This document shows positions 7,255-15,814 of a stretch of DNA of 23,362 nucleotides, piece after piece. A program made the position numbers and the translations under genes. A model generated the notes under the pieces. That model did not search any database and was not told where the DNA came from. It saw nothing but the letters and a program-made list of their open reading frames with translations. How positions within the stretch are numbered: the first letter of the stretch is position 1; each line of letters begins with the position of its first letter. This DNA is from JAXGTD01 sp040775095 (GTDB taxonomy: Bacteria > Pseudomonadota > Gammaproteobacteria > Chromatiales > Chromatiaceae): positions 1-23,362 of the forward strand of contig JAXGTD010000057.1 of NCBI GenBank assembly GCA_040775095.1. The letters are read 5' to 3'.

Positions 7255-8075
7255 GGCCGGTGTCCGCCAACGGCCTGGCGGCCGTCTTCGCCCCGGTTCA
7301 GGAACTCACGCACGGACTTCACCTCGCTATGATCGCGCAGCCAGCGCGGGTTGCCCGTCGCGAGCATGCCGTGGGTCTCGGCGTCGAGAAAGACCGCGTC
7401 GTCGCCAATGGCGAAGATACTATCCAGGTCATGGGTGATGACGACCATGGTTGTGCCAAGGCTGGCGCGAAGCTCCAGGATCAGCTCGTCGAGGCGGCGC
7501 CCACTGAGCGGGTCCAGACCCGCGGAGGGTTCGTCGAAGAACAGGGTGTCGGGGTCCAATGCCATCGCGCGGGCGACGCCGACGCGCTTTCGCATGCCGC
7601 CGCTGATCTCCGACGGGTAATAGTCGCCGAAGCCGGCCAGACCGACCAGCGCCAGCTTGTACTCGGCAATCTCGCTGATCTGTTCGGGTGCCAACCCGGT
7701 GTACTGTTCGAGCGGCAGGGCCACGTTCTCCCCGAGTGTCATCGAGCTCCACAAGGCGCCGCTCTGGTACATGACACCGCTGCGCCGCATCAACCGGGTG
7801 CGCCGCTGCGCGGATGCCTCCCACAGGCTCTCGCCGTCGAGCAGAATGCGCCCCGCGCGCGGTTCCAGCAGCCCGGTCAGGCTGCGCATCACGGTGCTCT
7901 TGCCGCAACCGCTACCGCCCATGATCACGAAGATGTCGCCGGCATGGATATCGAAGCTCAGTCCCTGCTGGACCAGACTCTCACCATAGCCCAGCGCGAC
8001 GTCCTCGAGTCGGATGTGGACCGGACGCCCTGGTGCGCTGGTGGCCGGCGATGTCCCCGTGCCCGGCGACGCCAT
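7251..8075 (-). CDS. MlaF-like ABC transporter ATPase
   Basis: This is a complete ABC ATPase of 274 residues: Walker A GGSGCGKST (53-61), Q-loop VMYQSGALW (Q104), signature ISGGMRKRVGVARA (157-170), Walker B TLFFDEP (177-183, with D181 and catalytic E182) and the switch histidine H215 in VVITHDLD. The ISGGMRKR form of the signature and the QSGALWSSMT segment are characteristic of MlaF/Mkl-type lipid transporters. It should sit on the cytoplasmic face of the membrane, powering the STAS-MlaE permease and the MCE protein. The ATG at 8075 shares one base with the permease stop (TGATG), so translation is coupled. A longer upstream frame to 8195 lies within the permease gene and reads as low-complexity, so I excluded it. 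The first 17 residues are a Pro/Ser/Thr-rich extension. Confidence 0.93.
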   Translation of the reverse strand: MASPGTGTSPATSAPGRPVHIRLEDVALGYGESLVQQGLSFDIHAGDIFVIMGGSGCGKSTVMRSLTGLLEPRAGRILLDGESLWEASAQRRTRLMRRSGVMYQSGALWSSMTLGENVALPLEQYTGLAPEQISEIAEYKLALVGLAGFGDYYPSEISGGMRKRVGVARAMALDPDTLFFDEPSAGLDPLSGRRLDELILELRASLGTTMVVITHDLDSIFAIGDDAVFLDAETHGMLATGNPRWLRDHSEVKSVREFLNRGEDGRQAVGGHRP

Positions 8076-9238
8076 CACAACCCCACGGCGTCGAAGATGA
8101 CCGTGAGGATCGCGGCCGCGATGACGATGAAGACGATGGCCGTGACCACCGCCGAGGTGGTCGCCTCGCCCACGGCCGCCGCACTGCGCCCACATTGCAT
8201 GCCGCGCAGACAGCCCGACGCGGCGACGATCGCGCCGTAGACCGTGGCACTGATCAGCCCCTGGATGATGTGGTTCCAGCCAATGGCGGCCTGCGTCTCG
8301 ACCAGATACTCCGTCAGCGTCAGGCCGCCGATGCTCACGCCGACAAAGGCGCCGCCGAGGATGCCGAGCAGGTCCGCGTAGATGGCCAGCAGCGGTGTCA
8401 TGAGGATCAATGCCAGCATGCGCGGCAGTACCAGGAACTCCATTGGTGAGATGCCCAGCGTGCGCAGGGCGTCGATCTCCTCGTTGACCTGCATGGTGCC
8501 GATACGGGCCGCAAATGCCGCACCGGTGCGCCCGGCCAGCACGATGGCGGTGACCAGGGCGCCCATCTGGATCACCGTGGCCAGCCCCACCAGGTCCGCC
8601 ACGTAGATGCGGGCGCCGAACTGGGACAACTGCTGATCACCGATATAGCCCAGGATGACGCCAACCAGGAAGCTGACCAGGCTGACGATGGGCAACGCGT
8701 CGGCGCCGGACTCCTCGATGATCAACCAGAGATCCGCCTGCTGGAAGCGCGCCCTGCCCGCGAGCAGGCCGCGAACGGCGATGACGCCCTCGCCGAAGAA
8801 CGCCATGATCTCGCCGGTGGAACGGGCGAGATCGACGAAGTCGGTGCCCAGTTGGACCAGGAACGACCGGGAGCGCTCGCGGCGCGGGCCGCCCGGCCGT
8901 GCGCTGACCTGACGGGCCAGCGCGAGCAGCGCGTTGAGCCCCTCCGGGAGTGCGCGCGTATCCACATCGATGCCGCGCTCGTGGCACAGGCGTTCGACGC
9001 CGGCGGTGAAGGTGACCAGTCCGGAGTCCCAGTCGGTGAGCCGGGTGCTGTCGAAGTCCAGGCATCGCGGGGCGCTCGCCGTGTCGAGCAGCCGGCGCAC
9101 CGCCGCTAGACGCGGCAGCGGCTGCTCGATGCGCCAGCAGCCGGTGACCGCCAGCGTGGCGCGCCCGTCCGGACCCGCGCGCAGCTCCACTCCTGGTGGC
9201 GGGGTCGGTTCGCGATGAGATGCAATGGCCTCGGTCAC
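8075..9238 (-). CDS. ABC transporter permease with N-terminal STAS domain (MlaB-MlaE fusion)
   Basis: Residues about 17-110 form a STAS-like domain (core LDFDSTRLTDWDSGLVTFTAG), the equivalent of the separate MlaB protein. Residues 140-387 form the MlaE permease, with several membrane helices and the family motif AGRTGAAFAARIGTM followed by VNEEIDALRTLGISP. In the Mla system MlaB stabilises and stimulates the ATPase MlaF, so the fusion puts regulator and permease in one chain. The start is a GTG at 9238 with AGGA about 10 bases upstream. It is the first gene of the permease-ATPase-MCE operon. The transport direction and the lipid carried cannot be read from sequence. The hydrolase stop lies 176 bases upstream on the same strand. 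Confidence 0.92.
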   Translation of the reverse strand: MTEAIASHREPTPPPGVELRAGPDGRATLAVTGCWRIEQPLPRLAAVRRLLDTASAPRCLDFDSTRLTDWDSGLVTFTAGVERLCHERGIDVDTRALPEGLNALLALARQVSARPGGPRRERSRSFLVQLGTDFVDLARSTGEIMAFFGEGVIAVRGLLAGRARFQQADLWLIIEESGADALPIVSLVSFLVGVILGYIGDQQLSQFGARIYVADLVGLATVIQMGALVTAIVLAGRTGAAFAARIGTMQVNEEIDALRTLGISPMEFLVLPRMLALILMTPLLAIYADLLGILGGAFVGVSIGGLTLTEYLVETQAAIGWNHIIQGLISATVYGAIVAASGCLRGMQCGRSAAAVGEATTSAVVTAIVFIVIAAAILTVIFDAVGL

Positions 9239-9414
9239 TGCCTTGCGGTCCTGTTGCCGATGGTTGGGACGGTCTCGCCGCCGGGGTCCCGATCAGGACA
9301 GGCTTCTATCACAAGGACGGATGGATGAGAACCGGCGCCCCGGGGCGGCCGCCGGCGCGGGATCGGGTCCCATCGGCGAGCAGCACTGCCTCGCACGAGG
9401 CGCCCAGGCGGCGC

Positions 9415-10224
9415 TCAGGTGGCCGCCAGGAACGCGAGCACCTGCTCGACAAAGGCATCCGGGGCCTCGATGAACGAGGCGTGGGCGGAGCCGTCGAGGA
9501 CCGCGACGCGGGCGTTCGGTATCCCGGCCAATCCCGCTGCATCCTCGCCTGGCGGCAGCAGGACGTCCTCCGTGCTGCACAGGATCAGCGTCGGGCTGGC
9601 GATGTGGCGGAGGTCCGCGGCACGATCGAATCCGACAATGGCCCCGACCTGGCCGCGCAGCCCGTCCGGACGCGGAGGGTAGGGGTACTCGAGCACCAGC
9701 TTGAGGAAGGCGTCCGTCGCGGCGGCGTCCTCGAAGAAGCCAGGCGTGAAGATCCAGTAGAAGAAATTGCGCCACCATGGCGCTGGTGCCATGCCCGCGT
9801 CCAGGTAGCCCAGCCAGTCCAAAAAGAGGGCACGATTCCGACCCGAGGTCTTGGCCGTGGTGTTGGCCAGCACCAGCCGCGCGACCCGGTCGGGGAAACG
9901 CAGCGCGCAGTCGATGGCGATGAATCCGCCCATGGAGTGCCCCAACAGGCGGAAACGTCCAATACCCAGATGATCCGCGAGGGCGATGCAATCGTCGGCC
10001 ATCCGGCCGATGCCGGTGGTGCAGTCTGGTGGTGTCGTGCGGCCGCAGCCGCGATTGTCGAGCACAATGACCCGGTGGTGGCGGGACAGGGGCTCGAGCA
10101 CCGGCAGCCAGGACTGGGAGTCGCTGGCCAGCCCCGCGACCAGCATCAGCGGCGGATCGGCTGGCTCTCCAGTACCGTGCAGCTCGTAGTAGAGGTCGAT
10201 CTCGTTCAGTGCGAGCCGGGGCAT
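9415..10224 (-). CDS. Alpha/beta-fold hydrolase
   Basis: The 269-residue protein has a typical alpha/beta hydrolase plan: an oxyanion-hole region LVAGLASDSQSW (28-39), DNRGCGRT (56-63), the nucleophile elbow GHSMGG with S97, the acid D220 in CSTEDVLLPPG and the base H248 in GSAHASFIEAP. It resembles 3-oxoadipate enol-lactonase/PcaD-type and other small-ester hydrolases, but the cap region (about 125-185, rich in Trp and Phe) does not fix a substrate. No signal peptide is visible, so it is probably cytosolic. A near-perfect ribosome binding site AGGAGGA precedes the ATG at 10224. It lies upstream of the lipid transport operon on the same strand, separated by 176 bases; a role in lipid metabolism is possible but only suggested by position. 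Confidence 0.88.
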   Translation of the reverse strand: MPRLALNEIDLYYELHGTGEPADPPLMLVAGLASDSQSWLPVLEPLSRHHRVIVLDNRGCGRTTPPDCTTGIGRMADDCIALADHLGIGRFRLLGHSMGGFIAIDCALRFPDRVARLVLANTTAKTSGRNRALFLDWLGYLDAGMAPAPWWRNFFYWIFTPGFFEDAAATDAFLKLVLEYPYPPRPDGLRGQVGAIVGFDRAADLRHIASPTLILCSTEDVLLPPGEDAAGLAGIPNARVAVLDGSAHASFIEAPDAFVEQVLAFLAAT

Positions 10225-10539
10225 GGGAAGATCCTCCTAGCGCAGAAGAGGCCCGCGCGCGATGCGTCAGCACCAGGCGGACGGGATCGCCGGCCGCCTC
10301 CGGGTCGAGTCAGGTCGCACCAGACCGATCGGGGAGCGCAGGCCTGTTCAGGGCGCTCGTGCCGGCGTGCGCGGGGCGTGAGCCAGGTGTTGGGCTGCCG
10401 GAGCCGATATCTTGCCTCGGGATCCGGCCGAACGCACGGTTCCGATGCGCCCTGGTGACCACGGGCTGGTACGACGGCGCCTCCAGCATGGCCGGGAGGG
10501 CATCGCGGGCCGGGCCGGTGGGCCGCCGGGGGCGGGGCC
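10225..10539. other. Intergenic region upstream of the hydrolase
   Basis: This stretch lies between the metF-side terminator and the hydrolase start. Apart from the hydrolase ribosome binding site I see nothing firm: open frames on both strands have skewed Arg/Pro/Gly composition and no recognisable domain. The hydrolase promoter should be here, but I could not pick a convincing -35/-10 pair. Confidence 0.4.
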
Positions 10540-10577
10540 AAAAAAACAAAAGGCCGCTCCAAAGAAGGGGAGCGGCC
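10540..10577 (-). terminator. Intrinsic terminator after metF
   Basis: GGCCGCTCC (10552-10560) and GGAGCGGCC (10569-10577) form a perfect 9-bp stem with an 8-base loop. On the minus strand this hairpin is followed by a T-rich run (the complement of the A-run at 10540-10551, interrupted by one base). It lies about 120 bases past the metF stop and ends transcription of the metK-ahcY-metF side. Confidence 0.9.
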
Positions 10578-10699
10578 TGTAAGGAGGAGTGGACGGTTCC
10601 AGCCCAGACCCTAGCATCCGCAATGAAACGCGTATTTGACAATCCGCAATAGGGGGAAAATTCTCCCTGATCGGGACCATTGAGCCAATCTGGCCGGTT

Positions 10700-11566
10700 T
10701 CAGCGGGCGACGCTGGGCAGCCCCAGCTCGGTCCAAAGACGCAGCGTGGGGGCGGACTGATTCATCGTGTAGAAGTGCAGCCCCGGGGCGCCGCCGTCGA
10801 GCAGCCGGCGACAGAGATGAAGCACGACGTCGTGGCCGAAGGCGCGGATCGCCTGGCGATCGTCACCAAAGCCCTCCAGTCGTCGGCGGATCCAGCGCGG
10901 GATCTCTGCGCCGCAGGCGTCGGAGAAACGCGCGAGCTGGGTGTAGTTGGTGATCGGCATGATGCCAGGGACGATCGGGAGGTCGATGCCCGCGTCGGTG
11001 CACGCGTCGACAAACGCGAAATAGGCGTCGGCATTGTAGAAGTACTGGGTGATGGCCGCGTCCGCACCGGCCTCCACCTTGTGGCGGAAGTTGATCAGGT
11101 CCGCGTCGGCCGAAGGCGCCTGTGGGTGGAACTCGGGGTAGGCGGCCACCTCGATGTGGAAGTGATCACCATGCTCGGCACGCAGGAACGCCACCAGCTC
11201 GTTGGCGTAGCGAAAGGTGCCGCGTCCGGCGTGGCCCATACCCGATGGGATATCCCCGCGCAGCGCGACGATGCGGCGGATGTCGGCGTCGATGTAGCGG
11301 CGTGCAATGGCGCGGATCTCGTCCTCTTCGGACCCGATGCAGGCCAGATGCGGCGCCGTCTCGATGCCTTGTGCCCGCAGCCAGTCCACGGTCTCGAAGG
11401 TCCGTTCGCGGGTGGAGCCGCCGGCCCCGTAGGTGCACGAGAAATAGCGCGGTCCGACGCTGTTGAGCCGCGCCGCCTCGACCTTGAGCTTGTCCATGCC
11501 CTCGCTGGTCTTCGGCGGGAACAACTCGAAGCTGAAGGTACGTCGATCGGTTCCTTGCGTGTTCAT
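10700..11566 (-). CDS. metF: 5,10-methylenetetrahydrofolate reductase
   Basis: This 288-residue FAD enzyme reduces 5,10-methylene-THF to 5-methyl-THF, the methyl donor for methionine synthesis. It is a TIM barrel of normal bacterial length. Visible family motifs are FSFELFPPKT near the N-terminus (E14 corresponds to the catalytic Glu28 of E. coli MetF), TYGAGGSTRERT (45-56), ALRGDIP with D105 (E. coli Asp120, which tunes the flavin), and ITQYFYNADAYFAFVD (172-187). I chose the ATG at 11566 because the family starts there; the frame extends upstream to 11719, but that part is Arg/Ala-rich and outside the family. It follows ahcY on the same strand after 180 bases, so the activated-methyl cycle enzymes metK, ahcY and metF are grouped, and it ends at the terminator near 10540. 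Confidence 0.96.
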   Translation of the reverse strand: MNTQGTDRRTFSFELFPPKTSEGMDKLKVEAARLNSVGPRYFSCTYGAGGSTRERTFETVDWLRAQGIETAPHLACIGSEEDEIRAIARRYIDADIRRIVALRGDIPSGMGHAGRGTFRYANELVAFLRAEHGDHFHIEVAAYPEFHPQAPSADADLINFRHKVEAGADAAITQYFYNADAYFAFVDACTDAGIDLPIVPGIMPITNYTQLARFSDACGAEIPRWIRRRLEGFGDDRQAIRAFGHDVVLHLCRRLLDGGAPGLHFYTMNQSAPTLRLWTELGLPSVAR

Positions 11567-11657
11567 GGGCGTCTCTGAGCCGGTGAGGTGCGGATGGGGC
11601 CGAGCGGCGGAAACCGCTCGCCACATGGGTTTGGCCGCGTTGGGTCGGGCTCGCACG

Positions 11658-11690
11658 GGATCGCGGCCCGCCGGTAGGCGGGTCGCGACC
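11658..11690. other. Strong intercistronic hairpin between ahcY and metF
   Basis: GGATCGCG (11658-11665) pairs with CGCGACC (11684-11690) with one bulge, and CCCGCC (11667-11672) pairs with GGCGGG (11677-11682) around a 4-base loop. No U-run follows, so it is not a standard terminator. It may stabilise the ahcY transcript 3' end or lower metF expression relative to ahcY. Confidence 0.5.
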
Positions 11691-11746
11691 GATCGGGCGG
11701 GCCCAGCGCGGGCGCGCACGCCCCGAGTCCGCCCATCTGTGTGCGC

Positions 11747-13153
<1,407 letters not shown>

Positions 13154-13186
13154 GGTAGTCAGCTCCAGTGATGAGGCGATTTCTGT

Positions 13187-13315
13187 CTAATCCCATACCA
13201 GCTGACTTGTCTTGACGCCCGCCTTCATTGTCGCGCCGGCAGTCACATAGCCCGGCTATGCTCCTGCCGGTGCTCCTTGAAGGCGGGCCTCAATCCGGCG
13301 TCATCTGGTACGAGA
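13187..13315. repeat. Nested palindromic element (MITE/REP-like) in the ahcY leader
   Basis: Three perfect nested stems share one centre: GCCCGCCTTCA (13217-13227) with TGAAGGCGGGC (13278-13288), CCGGCAG (13236-13242) with CTGCCGG (13264-13270), and CATAGC (13246-13251) with GCTATG (13255-13260). Outside them is an imperfect terminal inverted repeat: TCCCATACCAGCTGAC (13191-13206) against GTCATCTGGTACGAGA (13300-13315). This is the architecture of a miniature inverted-repeat or REP/REPIN-type element. It has no coding capacity. It lies between the SAH riboswitch and the ahcY start codon and must be transcribed as part of the ahcY leader. I know of no name for it and cannot check its copy number from this window. 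Confidence 0.75.
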
Positions 13316-13340
13316 CTCTCCGGCAATCGCCTTAACAGAG

Positions 13341-13415
13341 TGAGCGCCGTTAGATTAGGGGGTTTGCCGCCCGAGCCTGGCAGGGCCGGGCGGCCCTGTC
13401 GCAACGCTCCTCGGG
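13341..13415 (-). promoter_or_regulatory. SAH riboswitch upstream of ahcY
   Basis: Read on the minus strand, the segment begins CCCGAGGAGCGTTGCGA, continues with a GC hairpin (CAGGGCC/GGCCCTG), then CCAGGCTCGGG, and ends AACGGCGCTCA. This matches the conserved core of the S-adenosylhomocysteine riboswitch (CGAGGAGCG-Y-TGC, CCAGGCTCG, ACGGCGCTCA). CCCGAG pairs with CTCGGG to make P1, and GAGCG with CGCTC makes the long-range helix. Known members sit before SAH hydrolase genes and switch expression on when SAH binds, as the location before ahcY predicts. A TATCGA hexamer at 13427-13432 would place transcription start just before the aptamer, but no good -35 accompanies it. Unusually, the aptamer ends 187 bases from the ahcY start, because of the palindromic element. 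Confidence 0.9.
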
Positions 13416-13471
13416 AGGGGTTGAATTCGATACGGTTCGGATGTGGGCGACGCCGATGCAAGTGGCGCAGG

Positions 13472-13500
13472 GCTCGCGCCCGGAACCTGACGCCGCGAGC
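13472..13500 (-). other. Hairpin directly after the metK stop
   Basis: GCTCGCG (13472-13478) and CGCGAGC (13494-13500) form a perfect 7-bp stem that abuts the metK stop codon. There is no U-run on the minus strand, so it is a weak candidate for termination and more likely a 3' stabiliser or processing structure between metK and the ahcY leader. Confidence 0.35.
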
Positions 13501-14670
13501 CTAGATTCCTGCCGCGTCGCGCAGCAGCTCGGCCTTGTCCGTACGCTCCCAGGTGAACTCCGGTAGCTCACGTCCAAAGTGGCCGTACGCGGCGGTCTTC
13601 CGGTAGATCGGACGGATCAGGTCGAGCATGTGCACCAGATTGTAGGGGCGCAGGTCGAAGTGCTCGCGCACGAGCTGCGCGATCCGGTCCTCGTCGATCC
13701 TGGCGGTACCGAAGGTCTCCACCGAGATCGAGGTGGGCTCGGCGACGCCGATCGCGTAGGAGACCTGGATCTCGCAGCGCTCGGCCAGCCCCGCGGCGAC
13801 GATATTCTTTGCCACGTAGCGCCCGGCATAGGCCGCCGAACGGTCCACCTTCGATGGATCCTTGCCGGAGAAGGCGCCGCCGCCATGACGGGCCATGCCG
13901 CCGTAGGTATCGACGATGATCTTCCGCCCGGTCAGGCCACAGTCGCCCACCGGGCCACCGATCACGAAGCTGCCGGTTGGGTTGATGTGGATCTGCGTAT
14001 CCTTATGGATCCACTCCGGCGGGATCACGGGCAGGATGATGTTCTCCATCACCGCCTCGCGCAGATGCTTGTAGTCGATGTCCGGATCGTGCTGGGTCGA
14101 CAGGACCAAGGCGTCGACCGCGACGACCTTGTTGTCCTGGTAGCGCATCGTGATCTGGCTCTTCGCGTCGGGGCGCAACCAGGGCAGCACGTGGGTCTTG
14201 CGCATCTCCGACTGGCGCTCGACCAGCCGGTGGGCGTAGGTGATCGGCGCGGGCATCAGCACGTCGGTCTCGTTGGTGGCGTAGCCGAACATCAGTCCCT
14301 GGTCGCCGGCCCCCTGCTCCTCCGGGCTGGTGCGGTCCACGCCCTGGGCGATATCTCCCGACTGCTTGCCGATCAGGGACATCACCGCGCAGGTGGAGCC
14401 GTCGAAGCCGACATTCGAGGAGGTGTAGCCGATATCGTTCACCACCTGTCGCACGAGCACGTCGAGGTCCACCCAGTGCTCGGTCGTGATCTCCCCGGCG
14501 ACGATCACCGCTCCGGTCTTGATCAGGGTCTCACAGGCCACGCGCGCGTTGGCAGGGTTGGGGTCGTTCGCGAGGATGTCATCGAGTACGGCGTCGGAGA
14601 TTTGGTCGGCGACCTTGTCCGGGTGACCCTCCGAGACGGACTCGGAGGTGAAGATAAAATCGTTTGCCAT
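13501..14670 (-). CDS. metK: S-adenosylmethionine synthetase
   Basis: This 389-residue cytosolic enzyme makes SAM from methionine and ATP, feeding the methylation cycle completed by ahcY and metF downstream. Signature motifs are FTSESVSEGHPDKVADQISDA (7-27, with the ATP/metal-binding His and Asp), GAGDQGLMFGYA (120-131) and GGGAFSGKDPSKVDRSAAY (263-281). The length and the C-terminal FTWERTDKAELL fit bacterial MetK, so it is complete. AAGGA lies 12 bases before the ATG. The start region is divergent from the thioredoxin-like gene, with about 175 bases between them. It shares strand and pathway with ahcY, but the riboswitch and a possible promoter between them mean ahcY can be controlled separately. 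Confidence 0.97.
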   Translation of the reverse strand: MANDFIFTSESVSEGHPDKVADQISDAVLDDILANDPNPANARVACETLIKTGAVIVAGEITTEHWVDLDVLVRQVVNDIGYTSSNVGFDGSTCAVMSLIGKQSGDIAQGVDRTSPEEQGAGDQGLMFGYATNETDVLMPAPITYAHRLVERQSEMRKTHVLPWLRPDAKSQITMRYQDNKVVAVDALVLSTQHDPDIDYKHLREAVMENIILPVIPPEWIHKDTQIHINPTGSFVIGGPVGDCGLTGRKIIVDTYGGMARHGGGAFSGKDPSKVDRSAAYAGRYVAKNIVAAGLAERCEIQVSYAIGVAEPTSISVETFGTARIDEDRIAQLVREHFDLRPYNLVHMLDLIRPIYRKTAAYGHFGRELPEFTWERTDKAELLRDAAGI

Positions 14671-14770
14671 GATGAATCGGGGTCCTTCGGCGATGATCGT
14701 GGTGGCGGAAAGCCGCGCAGTTTAAATGAGTCGATCGGTGTTTCCTAGACAGGGGCGCGCGACGAGGGGC

Positions 14771-14798
14771 TTGGCATTGGTGTGCCTTCGGTTAGTAT
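14771..14798 (+). promoter_or_regulatory. Putative sigma70 promoter of the thioredoxin-like gene
   Basis: TTGGCA (14771-14776) and TAGTAT (14793-14798) are separated by 16 bases and lie 47 bases before the ATG at 14845. A near-perfect ribosome binding site (AGGAGG) follows, 8 bases from the start. The pair is a good match for a housekeeping promoter, judged by eye. Confidence 0.5.
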
Positions 14799-14844
14799 GG
14801 GCGCCTTGTCCTGATCCAAGCCGCTGCCCCAGGAGGCGCCCGTC

Positions 14845-15402
14845 ATGGTTTCCCTTACAACCCCGGTCTGCGATTTCGGCCAACCCGCCCCGGATTTCTC
14901 CTTGCCCGGGACCGACGGTAAGGTCTGGACGCGCGATGACTGCAGGGGGCCGAAGGGACTCTTGGTGATGTTCATCTGCAATCACTGTCCCTATGTGCAG
15001 GCGGTACGCGAGCGCATCGTGCGTGACACGCGTGAGCTGGTCGCGCTCGGCATCGGCTGCGTGGCCATCATGTCGAACGATACGGACCACTACCCCGAGG
15101 ACTCATTCGAGAACATGGCGCGCGTGGCCGAGCAGCTGGGTTTCCCGTTCCCCTACCTGTTCGATGAGACCCAGCAGGTGGCCAAGGCCTTCGGGGCCGT
15201 TTGCACACCGGATTTCTTTGGCTACGATGCCGGCCTCGGCCTCCAGTACCGCGGTCGACTCGACGAGAGCCGCAAGCAGGCCGCCCCGGCGGGCGTGCGC
15301 CGAGACCTGTTCGAGGCAATGAAGCAGGTGGCCCAGACCGGCCGCGGCCCGGCGGACCAGATCCCCAGCGTCGGTTGCTCGATCAAGTGGCGGGACGACT
15401 GA
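14845..15402 (+). CDS. Thioredoxin-fold (AhpC/TSA-like) redox protein
   Basis: This 185-residue cytosolic protein has a peroxiredoxin/TlpA-like thioredoxin fold: PAPDFSLPGTDGKVW (15-28) opening strand, LVMFICNHCPYVQAVRERI (40-58) containing the CNHC pair (C45, C48), MSNDTDHYPEDSFENM (76-91), FPYLFDETQQVAKAFGAVCTPDFF (102-125) with the cis-Pro loop at TPDFF. It belongs to a common family annotated as thioredoxin family protein with a CNHCPYV active site; the physiological substrate is not known to me. A further Cys (C120) precedes the cis-Pro, and another (C178) is near the C-terminus in VGCSIKW. The gene has its own promoter and ribosome binding site, diverges from metK and precedes tkt by about 410 bases, so it is probably a separate transcript. 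Confidence 0.88.
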   Translation: MVSLTTPVCDFGQPAPDFSLPGTDGKVWTRDDCRGPKGLLVMFICNHCPYVQAVRERIVRDTRELVALGIGCVAIMSNDTDHYPEDSFENMARVAEQLGFPFPYLFDETQQVAKAFGAVCTPDFFGYDAGLGLQYRGRLDESRKQAAPAGVRRDLFEAMKQVAQTGRGPADQIPSVGCSIKWRDD

Positions 15403-15504
15403 GACGCGGGGATGCCGGTGGGCTCATATCGCGCCGGTGCGTTTGCGCGACCCGGTAGACCGGCCGGCCGCCGTTGTCCGACACCTGGCCGGGGGAGAAA
15501 CGCA

Positions 15505-15533
15505 TTGCACCGCAGTTGCGGTAATCCTAATAT
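15505..15533 (+). promoter_or_regulatory. Putative sigma70 promoter for the tkt-gap-pgk-pyk-fba cluster
   Basis: TTGCAC (15505-15510) and TAATAT (15528-15533) are separated by exactly 17 bases, close to the ideal sigma70 arrangement, and lie in the only markedly AT-rich patch upstream of tkt. Transcription from here would give a leader of about 275 bases before the tkt start. Confidence 0.6.
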
Positions 15534-15814
15534 TCGCAAGTTATAAATTTTCTTTTTGTGTGCCATAAGGCGAGCTTCGTTGTCTCCAGGTGCCTGTTCG
15601 GCACAAAATACGCGATCCATTGGCCGAACGAGCCCGCTTGGCGTCTGGAAGGGGCACGCACACTCCAGTCGCAACCGTCGGCGTGTCGCCGAGTCACCAC
15701 GCGGTCCGCGCATCTGACCGGAGCCATCCCGGCTATACCGTCACCCGCCGGTCGCCGTCGCGTCCGGTGACCGTCCGCGAACAGGTTAGCTTAACGAAAC
15801 TAGAGGAGAGACTG
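15534..15814 (+). other. Long 5' leader region of tkt
   Basis: After the promoter come an AT-rich tract (TTATAAATTTTC, 15541-15552), which could also be an operator, and a small hairpin GTGCC-TGTTC-GGCAC (15591-15605). The remaining 200 bases are GC-rich. The transketolase frame stays open through most of this stretch, but its translation has no transketolase similarity, and a good ribosome binding site (GAGGAGAG) precedes the ATG at 15815. I see no known riboswitch here. Confidence 0.4.

Noticed and set aside
9196..10458. 420-codon plus-strand frame over the hydrolase
   Set aside because: The minus-strand alpha/beta hydrolase has a complete catalytic triad and a strong ribosome binding site; this frame is its shadow.
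13441..13500. Intrinsic terminator after metK
   Set aside because: The stem is real, but there is no U-run on the minus strand, so I list it only as a hairpin.
15590..15814. 75-residue N-terminal extension of transketolase
   Set aside because: It lies beyond the family start and is Arg/Ser/Pro-rich, and a good ribosome binding site precedes the ATG at 15815.
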